From contig NZ_POPB01000311.1 in NCBI RefSeq assembly GCF_002964045.1, positions 1 through 34,967 of the forward strand: a DNA stretch of 34,967 nucleotides, written 5' to 3'. This document shows positions 7,155 to 16,043 of the stretch, piece after piece. Under the pieces are notes generated by a model. That model saw only the letters and a program-made list of their open reading frames with translations. It ran no database searches and was not told the origin of the DNA. Every line of letters starts with the position of its first letter. Position 1 is the first letter of the stretch. The stretch is from Streptococcus suis. GTDB taxonomy: Bacteria > Bacillota > Bacilli > Lactobacillales > Streptococcaceae. The translations under genes were made by a program, and so were the position numbers.

Positions 7155-7881
7155 GACATTCCCTCCACTCTATGACAGCTTGAGCATGAATATGCCCATC
7201 TACCACAATCTCATGCTGGCTGACACCAGCTTCCGCCACCATTCGTGAACTCACCAAGCTAGTCGCCTCTACCTCCTTGAGATACTTGAGTTGGATTTTT
7301 TTAGGGACATGGCAGAGCAGAAAATCATAGCCTAGTTCTTCATACATCCATTCCAGATACTTGCCATTATTGACATGCCCATTCATATCCAAATCAAAAT
7401 AGCGAACAGGAAATTCTTGAACAGATGGATTTTCCAAGAGCTGATACTTGGGAGCCCGAGGCAATTTCTTGACCTGCTCAGACTGATAAGGAACAATCAA
7501 ATCTTCTGGCACAGGGGCCACCTTGCGAGTCTCAAAATCAATCAGGACAAAATAGCAGAGAATGTCCAACAAAAGATTACCCGCTGCATCGTAGATATAG
7601 AACATCCGATGACAGAAAAACTTGTTGTAGGCAACTGCTTCTGTTTTTATCGTGATGGTTTCATTGTACTTAGGCAAGCTTTGAATAGTTAGTTCGTAAT
7701 CAGTCACCACCCAAATCAAGCCAAATTCCTGAAAAACATAGAGGTCACTGCGACCCAGTTCCTCCGACTGCCGACCTGACACACCAAGACAGTAGGAAAT
7801 AAAGTCAGGTAGTTTGATTTCTTGTTTAACATCCACCATATCAAAAGGAATGGTGAACTCTTCTTGGTAGCTTAGTCCCAT
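7141..7881 (-). CDS. Acyl-ACP thioesterase
   Basis: A 246-residue double hot-dog protein of the bacterial FatA/FatB-like acyl-ACP thioesterase family. The first hot-dog is about residues 1-130, the second about 150-245. The catalytic region DLDMNGHVNN (163-172), with Asn167 and His169, and the following 'YLEWMYEEL' helix are conserved. It hydrolyses acyl-ACP to free fatty acid and ACP and may set fatty-acid chain length or recycling. It starts 12 bp after hemW (RBS AGAGGACACA) and overlaps the NUDIX gene. Confidence 0.88.
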   Translation of the reverse strand: MGLSYQEEFTIPFDMVDVKQEIKLPDFISYCLGVSGRQSEELGRSDLYVFQEFGLIWVVTDYELTIQSLPKYNETITIKTEAVAYNKFFCHRMFYIYDAAGNLLLDILCYFVLIDFETRKVAPVPEDLIVPYQSEQVKKLPRAPKYQLLENPSVQEFPVRYFDLDMNGHVNNGKYLEWMYEELGYDFLLCHVPKKIQLKYLKEVEATSLVSSRMVAEAGVSQHEIVVDGHIHAQAVIEWRECHVAG

Positions 7882-7893
7882 TGTGTCCTCTTT

Positions 7894-9030
7894 CTAATCT
7901 TCTATAATGAAACGCTCGGCAACTGTATCGCCTAGGAAGAGACCCTTTTTGGTCATCCGAAGCCAACGGTCTTCTTCTTGTAAGAGGCCTTCATTTTTCA
8001 AGTCCCTGACCACCTGACCGTAACGGTCTTCAAAAGAGATACCAAACTTCTCTTCGAATCGCTCAATGGACACGCCAGTTTTTTTCCGTAAACCTAAAAA
8101 CATCTCTTCTTCCATCTGCTCGGTCTGGCTGAGAAATTCTTCGTGTAAGCGAGAATGGCCTTTTTCACGGATGGATTTGAGGTAGTGCTGGATGGGGCCG
8201 CGGTTGCGGTAGCGCATGCCGTCGATGTAGCCAGATGCTCCAGCTCCTAGACCATAGTACTCCGAGTTGTCCCAGTACATGAGGTTGTGGCGACTCTCAA
8301 ATCCTGGCTTGGTGAAGTTGGAGATTTCGTAGTGCTCGAAGCCGTTTTTCTCCAGCTCTTGTAGAATGTAGTCGAACATATCGGACTCCACATCTTCGTT
8401 GGGCAGATGGAGATTGCCACGGCGTTGGCGGTTCATGAAGACCGTGTGATTCTCCAAAATCAAGCTATAAAGGCTCATGTGGGGAATATCCAGCTCCAAG
8501 GCCTTGGCGACATTGTCCACCACCTGCTCCATGGTCTGACCAGGCAGGGCATAAATCAGGTCAATGGAAATGTTGTGGAAACCCGCTTCCTTGAGGGCTG
8601 CAATGGTTTCATAAATCTGGGCTTGGTTGTGGCTACGACCAATTTTTTTCAACATACGGTCATCAAAGGTCTGGACCCCCAGCGACACCCGATTGCACTT
8701 GGACTTTTTCAGAACTGCAATCTTGTCTGCCGTCAAGTCACCTGGATTGGCCTCGATAGTGAATTCTTCCAGTTGCGACAAGTCCAGCAAGTCCTCCAGA
8801 TTGGTCAGGAGGTAGTCCAACTGGTCTGCCGAGAGAGCCGACGGTGTTCCGCCTCCGATATAAAGTGTGCGGAGTGCTGGTAGGTCGTAAAACTTGACCT
8901 CTTCCATGAGGGCTGCCAAATACTCGTCAACAGGCTGGTTCTTAATAAAGACCTTGGAAAAGTCACAGTAGTAACAAATCTGGGTACAAAATGGAATGTG
9001 GATATAGGCAGATGTCGGTCGTTTTTTCAT
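7894..9030 (-). CDS. hemW: HemW, radical SAM heme chaperone (formerly HemN-like)
   Basis: A 378-residue radical SAM protein. The CxxxCxxC cluster motif is at Cys15, Cys19 and Cys22, followed by GGGTPS (about 60-65) and an 'EANPGDL' strand; a HemN C-terminal domain fills about 290-370 ('EEMFLGLRKKTGVS'). HemW binds heme and lacks the coproporphyrinogen oxidase activity once assigned to it. The start fits other streptococcal HemW proteins I remember. No Shine-Dalgarno is visible: a TATAAT box ends 7 nt before the ATG, so the mRNA appears leaderless. First gene of a three-gene operon. Confidence 0.93.
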   Translation of the reverse strand: MKKRPTSAYIHIPFCTQICYYCDFSKVFIKNQPVDEYLAALMEEVKFYDLPALRTLYIGGGTPSALSADQLDYLLTNLEDLLDLSQLEEFTIEANPGDLTADKIAVLKKSKCNRVSLGVQTFDDRMLKKIGRSHNQAQIYETIAALKEAGFHNISIDLIYALPGQTMEQVVDNVAKALELDIPHMSLYSLILENHTVFMNRQRRGNLHLPNEDVESDMFDYILQELEKNGFEHYEISNFTKPGFESRHNLMYWDNSEYYGLGAGASGYIDGMRYRNRGPIQHYLKSIREKGHSRLHEEFLSQTEQMEEEMFLGLRKKTGVSIERFEEKFGISFEDRYGQVVRDLKNEGLLQEEDRWLRMTKKGLFLGDTVAERFIIED

Positions 9031-9037
9031 ACCAACT

Positions 9038-9046
9038 ATTATAGCA
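9038..9046 (-). promoter_or_regulatory. hemW extended -10 promoter, predicted leaderless start
   Basis: TATAAT on the minus strand (9038-9043) with TG one base upstream (extended -10) and no good -35. Only AGTTGGT lies between the -10 and the hemW ATG, placing the expected transcription start at or within a base or two of the start codon. Confidence 0.65.
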
Positions 9047-9075
9047 CACTGTCTATAAAAATATTTTTTACAGAC

Positions 9076-9104
9076 TTTAACTCTACTTAAAATAATGATA
9101 TAAT
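9076..9104 (+). promoter_or_regulatory. Promoter of the VanZ-like gene
   Basis: TTTAAC (9076-9081), 17-bp spacer and TATAAT (9099-9104), then AAGGAGG just before the ATG at 9122. It diverges from the hemW promoter. Confidence 0.65.
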
Positions 9105-9121
9105 GAATAAGGAGGTCTTCT

Positions 9122-9700
9122 ATGAGAAAAGAAACTATTTATGACTGTATTAACCTGATCCTATCATTTCTGCTCTGTCGCTGGCTCTTCATGACCTTTC
9201 TCTTTTACCAGTTCACGACCATTTTCATGACGATTGATTTTTGGCCGACACTTGCCGCAATCCTGTTAATGACCGGATTTTGCTTTACCCTATTTCGACT
9301 TGTCTATAAAACCCGCATTTCGCGACTGACACTTTTGTTTTTCTACACTTGCTACGGGCTTCTGCTAGTCTATCTTCTATTTTTCAAAAGCATGGGCGTC
9401 CAGGGTTTCAACTGGGATCTCCTTAGCACTTTTTCTCAAGACCTATTTCTCAATCCTGCTATAGTGGTCTTTAACCTCTTGCTCTTTTTACCACTTGGGT
9501 TACTTTTTTCATTTTCTTGGAAAAAACTTTCTCTCTTTGTAGGGGCCATATTGCTAGTTGAAGCCTGTCAATTCTTCTTTTCACTGGGCTTCTTTGACCT
9601 TAGCGATATCTTGCTCAACACCTCTGGTTTTGCCCTCGGAAACCTCTTGGGACAATCCGCAATGGCTCACTCTTTCAAAAATAGAATACAGAAAAAATGA
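9122..9700 (+). CDS. VanZ-like family membrane protein
   Basis: A 192-residue hydrophobic protein with about five or six membrane helices. The VanZ signature is present: 'NLLLFLPLGLLF' (P-x-G), then 'VEACQFFFSLGFFDLSDILLNTSGFALGNLLG', matching the E-x-x-Q, D-x-x-D-x-x-x-N and G elements. VanZ confers low-level teicoplanin resistance, but most family members have no proven role and this one is not in a glycopeptide-resistance cluster. It has its own promoter and a terminator overlapping the stop codon. The longer out-of-frame frame at 9558-9833 is a shadow running into the BOX element. Confidence 0.82.
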   Translation: MRKETIYDCINLILSFLLCRWLFMTFLFYQFTTIFMTIDFWPTLAAILLMTGFCFTLFRLVYKTRISRLTLLFFYTCYGLLLVYLLFFKSMGVQGFNWDLLSTFSQDLFLNPAIVVFNLLLFLPLGLLFSFSWKKLSLFVGAILLVEACQFFFSLGFFDLSDILLNTSGFALGNLLGQSAMAHSFKNRIQKK

Positions 9701-9718
9701 CCCCGAAAGGTCATTTTT
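9693..9718 (+). terminator. Terminator of the VanZ-like gene
   Basis: AAAAATGACC (9693-9702) pairs with GGTCATTTTT (9709-9718), loop CCGAAA. The left arm contains the stop codon TGA (9698-9700). Confidence 0.8.
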
Positions 9719-9726
9719 AGTTTATT

Positions 9727-9832
9727 TATACTCAATGAAAATCAAAAGTAGCCTAGGAATCGAAGCCGACGATAGAACTCAAGTTCATCTAGGCAAGTTT
9801 ACAACGGAAAATTTTGATTTTGAAGAGTGTTA
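9727..9832. repeat. Second BOX-like element, shorter
   Basis: Begins with the same 20 bp TATACTCAATGAAAATCAAA as the element at 4026 and ends with TTTTGATTTTGAAGAGTGTT, a variant of that element's right end. The interior is shorter and different. It lies between convergent genes (VanZ-like and glgP) and reaches the end of the glgP stop codon region. Confidence 0.62.
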
Positions 9833-9834
9833 GC

Positions 9835-12102
9835 TTACTTAACTTCCAAATGCCAGATATCTTCATTGTACTGTTGAATCGTACGGTCTGATGAGAAGAA
9901 TCCTGCTTTAGCAATATTGACGATGACCTTGTCCAACCAGCTGTCGCGGTCTTCATAGTCTGCCAACATTCTTTCCTTGGTCACAATGTAGTCTTCCAAG
10001 TCTAGCAAGGTCATGAAGTGGTCATTGTGCTTGAGGTTATCTTGCAAGCGCCATAGGCGTTCATCGATACCTCCAGCATGACGAATGGTATCTGATGTAA
10101 TGAAATCAATCAATGGACGGATCGTTTCGCGCTTATAAAATGCATAAGGATGGTAAGTTCCATTTGCATAGTGGTCAATAACGGTTTGGCTATCTTGACC
10201 GAAGATGTAGATGTTCTCATCTCCAACCAACTCATGAATCTCTACGTTTGCACCGTCGTCTGTACCGATTGTCAGAGCACCGTTGAGCATGAATTTCATG
10301 TTACCAGTACCAGATGCTTCTTTAGATGCAAGAGAAATCTGCTCTGAAATATCTGCCGCTGGAATGATGAAGCTGGCTTCCGTTACGTTGTAGTTTTCAA
10401 TCATGACCAACTGCAAGTGTGGTGCCACTTCTGGGTCATTTTTGATAACCTGTGACAAGACCAAAATCAAGTGGATAATATCTTGAGCCGTTGTGTAAGC
10501 TGGTGCAGCTTTTCCTCCGAAGAAGACTGTCAATGGACGAGTTGGGATATTGCCAGCCTTGATATCCAAATACTTGTGGATAACATAGAGAACATTCATC
10601 TGTTGACGCTTGTACTCGTGCATACGCTTGATTTGCACGTCAAAGATAGACTCTGGATTGACCTCCACACCTTGCGTCTTAGCAATATGACGTTGCAACT
10701 TACGCTTGTTGTGCTGCTTGGTTTTTTCTAACCAAGATTTTAATTCCTTGTCATTCTTATATTCTAAGAGTTTTTCCAACTCGCTAGCATCATGGTGGTA
10801 GCCATGTCCAAGTAGTCCATCAAGATAGCTAGCCAATCTTGGGTTAGCATGCATGAGCCAACGGCGGAAGGTGATACCGTTAGTCTTGTTGTTAAATTTC
10901 TCTGGGTAAAGCTCGTAGAAGGCTTTTAACTCAGAAGTCTTCAAAATCTCAGTATGAAGGGCTGCTACACCGTTGATAGAGTAGCCGTAGTGAATATCCA
11001 TGTGGGCCATGTGGACACGACCATGCTCATCGATGATATTAACCGCTGGATCATTTTTCACTTCTTTTGCACGGCGGTCCAACTCCTCGATAAATGGCAC
11101 CAAGTGAGGCACCACACGGTTCAAGAAATCCAGTGGCCATTTTTCAAGGGCTTCAGACAAGATTGTATGGTTGGTATAGGCAGTCATTTTCTTGACAATT
11201 TCGATTGCCTCATCGAAGGAAATGCCACGGAGTTCCAAGAGACGAATCAATTCTGGAATGACAAGGGATGGGTGGGTATCATTGATTTGAACCACTGCAT
11301 AATCTGGCAAGTCATGAAGGTTTGACCCTTTGGCAACCGCTTCATCAATCAAGAGTTGAGCTGCGTTAGATACCATGAAATACTGCTGGAAGATACGGAG
11401 AATTTTACCCTCGTCTGTCGAATCATCTGGATAAAGAAAGAGGGTCAAGTTACGGAAAATATCTTCCTTGTCAAACTCAATGCCATCATAGATGATATTG
11501 TCATCAACTGAACCAAGGTCAAACAAACGCAAACGGTTCTTCCGCTCAGTCTTATAACCTGGCACATCGATATCGTACAACTTAGAAGTTAAGGTAAAGT
11601 TAGCAAATGGCACTTGGTAAGAAATTGGGGATTCTGTCAACCAAGAACGGGGTGTAATCCACTCGTTTGGCACTGCAGATTGCTGGTGGTATTCGAACAA
11701 CTGACGGAAAAGTCCGAAGTGGTAGTTCAATCCGACACCATCTCCGTTGAGACCAAGGCTAGCAATGGAATCAAGGAAGCAGGCGGCCAAACGACCCAAA
11801 CCACCGTTACCAAGTGATGGCTCCATCTCCACATCCTCAATAGCAATCAAGTCTTTACCTGCTGCTGCAAGCTGGCTCTTCACCTCATCATAAACACCCA
11901 AGTTGATCAAGTTATTCGACAAGAGTTTACCAATCAAGAACTCAGCAGAGATATAGTAAACTTTTTTCTTTTGCTCGTTGGTGTATTTAGCTTCACTTTG
12001 TTGCTTGGTAAATGCAAGCAAGGCATAATAGAGTTCGTAATCCGAACAGTCTTCAATACGTTTTGCATACATGGCCTGAACAAAGTTTTGTAAATTTATC
12101 AT
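9835..12102 (-). CDS. glgP: Glycogen/maltodextrin phosphorylase (GlgP/MalP)
   Basis: A 755-residue alpha-glucan phosphorylase, full length. Family signatures include '[23 protein letters not shown]', '[16 protein letters not shown]', '[15 protein letters not shown]', '[12 protein letters not shown]' and the PLP-binding region '[19 protein letters not shown]' at about residue 600. It releases glucose-1-phosphate from alpha-1,4-glucans using phosphate. The sequence resembles pneumococcal MalP more than glycogen-operon GlgP in my memory, and no malQ or glycogen genes are next to it. AGGAGA precedes the ATG. Upstream cre and LacI-type operators point to carbon-catabolite and maltose-type control. 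Confidence 0.93.
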   Translation of the reverse strand: MINLQNFVQAMYAKRIEDCSDYELYYALLAFTKQQSEAKYTNEQKKKVYYISAEFLIGKLLSNNLINLGVYDEVKSQLAAAGKDLIAIEDVEMEPSLGNGGLGRLAACFLDSIASLGLNGDGVGLNYHFGLFRQLFEYHQQSAVPNEWITPRSWLTESPISYQVPFANFTLTSKLYDIDVPGYKTERKNRLRLFDLGSVDDNIIYDGIEFDKEDIFRNLTLFLYPDDSTDEGKILRIFQQYFMVSNAAQLLIDEAVAKGSNLHDLPDYAVVQINDTHPSLVIPELIRLLELRGISFDEAIEIVKKMTAYTNHTILSEALEKWPLDFLNRVVPHLVPFIEELDRRAKEVKNDPAVNIIDEHGRVHMAHMDIHYGYSINGVAALHTEILKTSELKAFYELYPEKFNNKTNGITFRRWLMHANPRLASYLDGLLGHGYHHDASELEKLLEYKNDKELKSWLEKTKQHNKRKLQRHIAKTQGVEVNPESIFDVQIKRMHEYKRQQMNVLYVIHKYLDIKAGNIPTRPLTVFFGGKAAPAYTTAQDIIHLILVLSQVIKNDPEVAPHLQLVMIENYNVTEASFIIPAADISEQISLASKEASGTGNMKFMLNGALTIGTDDGANVEIHELVGDENIYIFGQDSQTVIDHYANGTYHPYAFYKRETIRPLIDFITSDTIRHAGGIDERLWRLQDNLKHNDHFMTLLDLEDYIVTKERMLADYEDRDSWLDKVIVNIAKAGFFSSDRTIQQYNEDIWHLEVK

Positions 12103-12136
12103 GACACTCTCCTAAATATATTAATGTAATTATCAA

Positions 12137-12201
12137 GAAACGTTTCGTTACTCATTTGTAAACGTTTTCTTAATTATACCTTATTTACAAAAAAAAGACA
12201 A
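12137..12201 (-). promoter_or_regulatory. glgP promoter with cre site and LacI-family palindrome
   Basis: On the minus strand TTGTCT (12196-12201), 17 bp and TATAAT (12173-12178). TGTAAACGTTTTCT (12157-12170, plus strand) matches 13 of 14 positions of the CcpA cre consensus and sits just downstream of the -10. GAAACGTTTC (12137-12146) is a second perfect palindrome of LacI/MalR type. Repression by CcpA and a MalR-like regulator is inferred. Confidence 0.75.
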
Positions 12202-12237
12202 GCTAAGTTCCGTACAAATAGAACTTAGTTCGTCTTT
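12188..12237 (-). terminator. Terminator of the deoB-deoD operon
   Basis: Minus-strand stem formed by 12195-12210 and 12221-12236 (AAGAC and GCTAAGTTC blocks with a 2-nt internal loop), followed by nine Ts (12188-12196). The T tract and end of the stem are also the -35 region of the glgP promoter. Confidence 0.85.
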
Positions 12238-12263
12238 CAAACGATTTCAGAATCTCAAATTAC

Positions 12264-12977
12264 TTATTCAGCAATGAGGGTTTCCAAACCAACCTTCATC
12301 ATGTCTGTGAAGGTATTTTGACGCTCTTCTGCAGTTGTGTCTTCTTCTGGGTTGACCAAGCTATCAGAAATAGTCATAATTGCAAGTGTTTCAACACCGA
12401 ATTTAGCACCCAAATAGTAAAGGGCTGCAGCTTCCATCTCAACTGCTTTGACACCGATTTGACCCAATTCCAAGTTACGGCTGAAAAGTTTTGGTGAGTA
12501 GAAACTATCTGAAGATAAGACATTACCAACATGCGTTGTCAAGTTAAGGTCTTTGGCAATATGGTATGCCTTGTCCAAAAGGTCAAAACTCGCAATCTGT
12601 GGCAAGTCATATTCTGGCCAATCAATGTTGATCATACGAGAGTTGGTTGCAGCTGCTTGCGCCAAGACCAATTCACGAACATGCACATCCTTGTTCAAAG
12701 AACCGGCAGTACCTACACGGATGAGTTTTTTCACACCATAGTCATTGATGAGCTCGTGAGCGTAGATAGAGATAGATGGCATTCCCATACCAGTTCCCAT
12801 GACTGAGACACGGTGACCTTTGTAAGTACCAGTATAGCCGAACATATTGCGGACTTGGTTGAAGCAAACTGCGTCTTCTAGGAAGTTTTCCGCGATAAAT
12901 TTAGCACGAAGTGGATCACCCGGAAGCAAAATCTTATCAGCGATTTCGCCTGGTTTTGCAGAAATATGAATAGACAT
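12264..12977 (-). CDS. deoD: Purine nucleoside phosphorylase, DeoD type
   Basis: A 237-residue hexameric-type phosphorylase. Signatures: His4, '[12 protein letters not shown]' with the phosphate-binding Arg, '[14 protein letters not shown]', 'RVGTAGSLN', '[12 protein letters not shown]' and 'SDSLVNPEE' with the catalytic Asp. It phosphorolyses purine (deoxy)nucleosides to base and (deoxy)ribose-1-phosphate. The ATG is preceded by AAAGAGGT. Last gene of the nucleoside salvage operon; DeoB upstream uses its sugar-1-phosphate product. Confidence 0.95.
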   Translation of the reverse strand: MSIHISAKPGEIADKILLPGDPLRAKFIAENFLEDAVCFNQVRNMFGYTGTYKGHRVSVMGTGMGMPSISIYAHELINDYGVKKLIRVGTAGSLNKDVHVRELVLAQAAATNSRMINIDWPEYDLPQIASFDLLDKAYHIAKDLNLTTHVGNVLSSDSFYSPKLFSRNLELGQIGVKAVEMEAAALYYLGAKFGVETLAIMTISDSLVNPEEDTTAEERQNTFTDMMKVGLETLIAE

Positions 12978-13009
12978 GTAATATACCTCTTTGTTCTATT
13001 TTCAATTGC

Positions 13010-13819
13010 TTACAATTCAGCCAAGATAGCTTTGACCAAGCCCTTGAAGTTACCCTTGATTTGCTCGGTTACTTCTACGACTTCTTCGTGGTTGAGTTCA
13101 GATTGGAAACCAGCCGCAAAGTTTGTGATAGCAGAAATCCCCAAGACTTTCATGCCTGAGTGAGCTGCCACGATGACTTCTGGTACTGTTGACATACCGA
13201 CTGCGTGGGCACCCATCGTCTTGAAGGCCAAGATTTCTGCAGGTGTTTCATAGGTAGGACCTGTCACACCGAGGTAGACACCATTGTCCAACTTGATGCC
13301 CAATTTTTCCGCAACGGCATGGGCTTTTTCACGGTATTCTTTAGTGTAGGCATTTGACATATCTGGGAAACGTGGACCAAACTCTTCCAAGTTTTCCCCA
13401 ATCAATGGGTTTTGTCCAGTCATGTTGATGTGGTCTGTAATGGCCATGAGGGTACCTGGACCGTAACCGATACCACCTGCGGCATTGGTGACAATCACGC
13501 CTTCACAACCAAGAGCTTTCATGACACGGACTGGGAAAGTCACAACTTCCATTGGATTGCCTTCGTAGAAATGGAAACGACCTTGCAAAGCCAAGACCTT
13601 GCGTCCTGCCAAATCACCGTAAACCAACTTACCAGCGTGACCTACAACTGTTGACTTGCCCCAGTTTGGAATGTCTGCATAATCGATTACGATAGCATTT
13701 TCTACTTCTTCCGCTAATTCACCCAAACCTGAGCCCAAAATCAAACCAAATTCAGGCTTGACCAAACCTTTTTCTTCTAAGAAGGCTTTTGTTTCATTGA
13801 TTTTTTCTAATAGTGACAT
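13010..13819 (-). CDS. punA: Purine nucleoside phosphorylase I, trimeric type
   Basis: A 269-residue inosine/guanosine-specific phosphorylase of the trimeric class, distinct in fold family from DeoD next door. Signatures: 'GLILGSGLGELAEE' (phosphate loop), 'GRFHFYEGNP', 'VTNAAGGIG', 'GPTYETPAEI' and 'GMSTVPEVIVAAHSG', with 'ITNFAAG' near the end. It lies 32 bp upstream of deoD and 107 bp after arsC. A short GC hairpin (13833-13846) precedes its ribosome site. Confidence 0.94.
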   Translation of the reverse strand: MSLLEKINETKAFLEEKGLVKPEFGLILGSGLGELAEEVENAIVIDYADIPNWGKSTVVGHAGKLVYGDLAGRKVLALQGRFHFYEGNPMEVVTFPVRVMKALGCEGVIVTNAAGGIGYGPGTLMAITDHINMTGQNPLIGENLEEFGPRFPDMSNAYTKEYREKAHAVAEKLGIKLDNGVYLGVTGPTYETPAEILAFKTMGAHAVGMSTVPEVIVAAHSGMKVLGISAITNFAAGFQSELNHEEVVEVTEQIKGNFKGLVKAILAEL

Positions 13820-13832
13820 AAATAATCCTATT

Positions 13833-13846
13833 CAGGCCGAAGCCTG
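13833..13846 (-). promoter_or_regulatory. Stem-loop just upstream of the punA ribosome site
   Basis: CAGGC/GCCTG with a 4-nt loop (TTCG on the mRNA strand), about 15 nt before the punA start. It has no T tract, so it is more likely an mRNA-processing or stability element within the operon than a terminator. The rest of 13847-13926 holds no further gene. Confidence 0.4.
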
Positions 13847-13926
13847 TATTCAGTCAGGTAGCTAGCTTTATCTGCCTAACTAAATAGTCCTTTCTATAAT
13901 TTGTTAGCTAGAGAGTTGGTTACCTG

Positions 13927-14331
13927 TTACAATGGAGAGACAACTTCCCCATCTTCTTTGATGAATACTTCTGTCATCGGCGGAAGTAAATCCAACACGA
14001 CTTCTGACGGACGACATAATTTTACGCCTTTGGAACTCACAACAATCGGTCGATTGATAAGGATTGGTTCTGTAACCATTGCTGATAAAATGTCATCCTC
14101 ATCAGCCTTATCCCAATCAATTCCCATATTTTGATAAGGAGGGACATTGGTCCGAAGCAGTTCTTTTGCTTTCAATCCCATTTCTGTCAGCAGCTCTACC
14201 AATTTTTCCTTGGTAGGAGGTATCTCCAAATAAAGAATCACTTCGGGTTCAATCCCAACATGACGAATGAGGGCCAGAGTGTTACGGGAAGTCCCACATT
14301 CTGGATTGTGGTAAATGGTTACTTGTTCCAT
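13927..14331 (-). CDS. arsC: ArsC family arsenate reductase (glutaredoxin-dependent type)
   Basis: A 134-residue protein aligned without gaps to the catalytic residues of plasmid R773 ArsC: Cys12 in HNPECGTSRN, and Arg60, Arg94 and Arg107, the three arginines that bind arsenate. This makes true arsenate reductase activity plausible. No arsenite exporter or ArsR is nearby; instead it sits inside a nucleoside-salvage operon, 11 bp after another ArsC-family gene. Its role here, perhaps stress-related or simple co-location, is unknown. Confidence 0.85.
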   Translation of the reverse strand: MEQVTIYHNPECGTSRNTLALIRHVGIEPEVILYLEIPPTKEKLVELLTEMGLKAKELLRTNVPPYQNMGIDWDKADEDDILSAMVTEPILINRPIVVSSKGVKLCRPSEVVLDLLPPMTEVFIKEDGEVVSPL

Positions 14332-14342
14332 AGCTACCTTTC

Positions 14343-14699
14343 TTACAAATAAGCTGACCAGTCATATTCTGGCATTTTTTCCTTGATGATGTCGAGGGGA
14401 CGACAGAGGAAGGCTGTCTGTTCTCGCTCGATAATGGGGCGATTAAGAATAGCAGGTTCTTCCACTAAACGCTGGAAAAGTTCTTCTTCTGACAAGCCTG
14501 CTCGCTCTTCTTCCGTCAACCGAATAACTGCTGAAGGCTGACTGTCCATTTTTTCCAAAAGAGCTGTCAACTCTTCCTCTGTCAGTGGATTTTCTAGGTA
14601 ATTAACCCACTTGATGTCCAGATCCTGACTGGACAGTAAGATTTTTAATTTCTTACATTTACTGCAGTCGGGATTGTAATAGACCGTCAGTTGTTCCAT
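14343..14699 (-). CDS. ArsC/Spx family thioredoxin-fold protein
   Basis: A 118-residue ArsC-family protein. It carries CSKC at residues 12-15, a CxxC as in Spx rather than the single Cys of ArsC, then 'EEPAILNRPII' and 'FLCRPLDII'. The start overlaps the deoB stop by one base (TAATG), so it is coupled to deoB. It may be a thiol-disulfide or reductase-like protein; I would not call it Spx because the C-terminal RNA-polymerase-binding pattern is not evident. Tandem with arsC, so possibly an old duplication. Confidence 0.75.
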   Translation of the reverse strand: MEQLTVYYNPDCSKCKKLKILLSSQDLDIKWVNYLENPLTEEELTALLEKMDSQPSAVIRLTEEERAGLSEEELFQRLVEEPAILNRPIIEREQTAFLCRPLDIIKEKMPEYDWSAYL

Positions 14700-15910
14700 T
14701 AGACTAGGGCTCCTAAGAAGCTTTCGCCAATCATGGCTTTTTCGACACCGAAGTTTTCAGCAATAGTCGCAGAAATATCCGCAAAATGTCCGACTGGCAA
14801 AACACCGCTGCCTGTGAAGGATTTGCTATAAGCCAAGAGTGGAATGTATTCACGTGTATGGTCTGTACCTGCGTAGGATGGATCATTTCCATGGTCAGCC
14901 GTAATCAAGAGCAGGTCATCCTCACGCATAGCAGCGATAATTTCTGGGATACGAGCATCGAATTCCTGCAAGCAATCGCGGTAGCCTTCGATGTCACGAC
15001 GGTGACCATAAACGGCATCAAAGTCAACCAAGTTGGTAAATGAGAAACCTTTCTCAAAGTCAGCCAACTGCATGGTTTCAAGAAGGACATCTACACCGTG
15101 CATATTTGACTTGGTGTGGCCCATGTCGTTGGTAATACCTGATGCGTTGAAAATATCGCTGATTTTGCCGACTGAATAGGTAGGAACTCCCGCATCCGCA
15201 AGCTTGTTGAGGACAGTTGCTTCAAACGGCGATACCGCATAGTCATGACGGTTAGCAGTCCGTGAGAAATTACCTGGCTCACCAACGTATGGACGGGCGA
15301 TGATACGACCGAGAAGAGCTGGGCGTTCAAGCGTAATCGAACGAGCGTACTCACAGATACGGTACAATTCATCCAGCGGAATAATGTCTTCGTGGGCTGC
15401 AATCTGAAGAACAGGGTCTGCGGAAGTGTACACAATTAACTCCCCAGTTTCCATTTGGCGAGGACCAAAGTCATCAATAACAGCTGTACCTGAGTACGGC
15501 TTGTTCGCCTCGCGGATGATTTTACGGCCTGAGAACTCTTCGATTTTTGTCAAAATCTCCTCTGGGAAACCGTCCCAGAATGTATCGAATGGCTCGGTGA
15601 TATTGAGGCCCATGATTTCCCAGTGGCCTGTCATAGTATCTTTTCCGAGCGATACTTCTTCCAACTTGGTCACGTAGCCAGTTGGATTCTCCTCAGCAGG
15701 AACAGTCGCAAGGGCTGTATCACGAGGGATGTTTCCAAGACCGATTTTGGCCATGTTTGGCACAGCCAAACCAGATTTTTCAGAGATGTGCCCGAGGGTA
15801 TCCGACTCAGTGTCCACAATCCCTGCGTTGAAAAATTTATCTGCATCTGGTGCTGCACCAATTCCGACAGAATCCATGACCACCAGGTGAATACGTTTAA
15901 ATTTAGACAT
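14699..15910 (-). CDS. deoB: Phosphopentomutase
   Basis: A 403-residue alkaline-phosphatase superfamily enzyme. Signatures: '[17 protein letters not shown]' (metal Asp), '[10 protein letters not shown]' (catalytic Thr), '[15 protein letters not shown]', '[20 protein letters not shown]' with metal ligands, and a cap domain in between. It interconverts (deoxy)ribose-1-phosphate and -5-phosphate. The start is the ATG 15908-15910 after AAAAAGGAGTTCTT; a frame extending to 16000 runs through the promoter and is rejected. First gene of the deoB-arsC-like-arsC-punA-deoD operon. Confidence 0.95.
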   Translation of the reverse strand: MSKFKRIHLVVMDSVGIGAAPDADKFFNAGIVDTESDTLGHISEKSGLAVPNMAKIGLGNIPRDTALATVPAEENPTGYVTKLEEVSLGKDTMTGHWEIMGLNITEPFDTFWDGFPEEILTKIEEFSGRKIIREANKPYSGTAVIDDFGPRQMETGELIVYTSADPVLQIAAHEDIIPLDELYRICEYARSITLERPALLGRIIARPYVGEPGNFSRTANRHDYAVSPFEATVLNKLADAGVPTYSVGKISDIFNASGITNDMGHTKSNMHGVDVLLETMQLADFEKGFSFTNLVDFDAVYGHRRDIEGYRDCLQEFDARIPEIIAAMREDDLLLITADHGNDPSYAGTDHTREYIPLLAYSKSFTGSGVLPVGHFADISATIAENFGVEKAMIGESFLGALV

Positions 15911-15988
15911 AAGAACTCCTTTTTCTAAGAACGTGTATCGACAAGCAAAGCACTGAACTATCAATACAATTCTTTTGTTCGTCTTTTC

Positions 15989-15997
15989 ATTATACCA
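15989..15997 (-). promoter_or_regulatory. deoB operon promoter (extended -10)
   Basis: Minus-strand TATAAT (15989-15994) with TGG upstream gives an extended -10; no good -35 is seen because the region is occupied by the rpiA terminator. It leaves a leader of about 70 nt. Confidence 0.65.
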
Positions 15998-15999
15998 CA

Positions 16000-16036
16000 A
16001 AAACGCTTCCCATTACAGAATAATGAGAAGCGTTTT
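16000..16036 (-). terminator. rpiA terminator
   Basis: AAAACGCTTC (16000-16009) pairs with GAAGCGTTTT (16027-16036), and an inner CATTA/TAATG extends the stem after one mismatch. A T run follows on the minus strand. It immediately precedes the deoB -10 box. Confidence 0.85.
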
Positions 16037-16043
16037 CAACTTA

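Noticed and set aside
15911..16000. N-terminal extension of DeoB by 30 residues
   Set aside because: It runs across the deoB promoter and leader; the internal ATG at 15910 has AAAAAGGAG and matches normal DeoB length.
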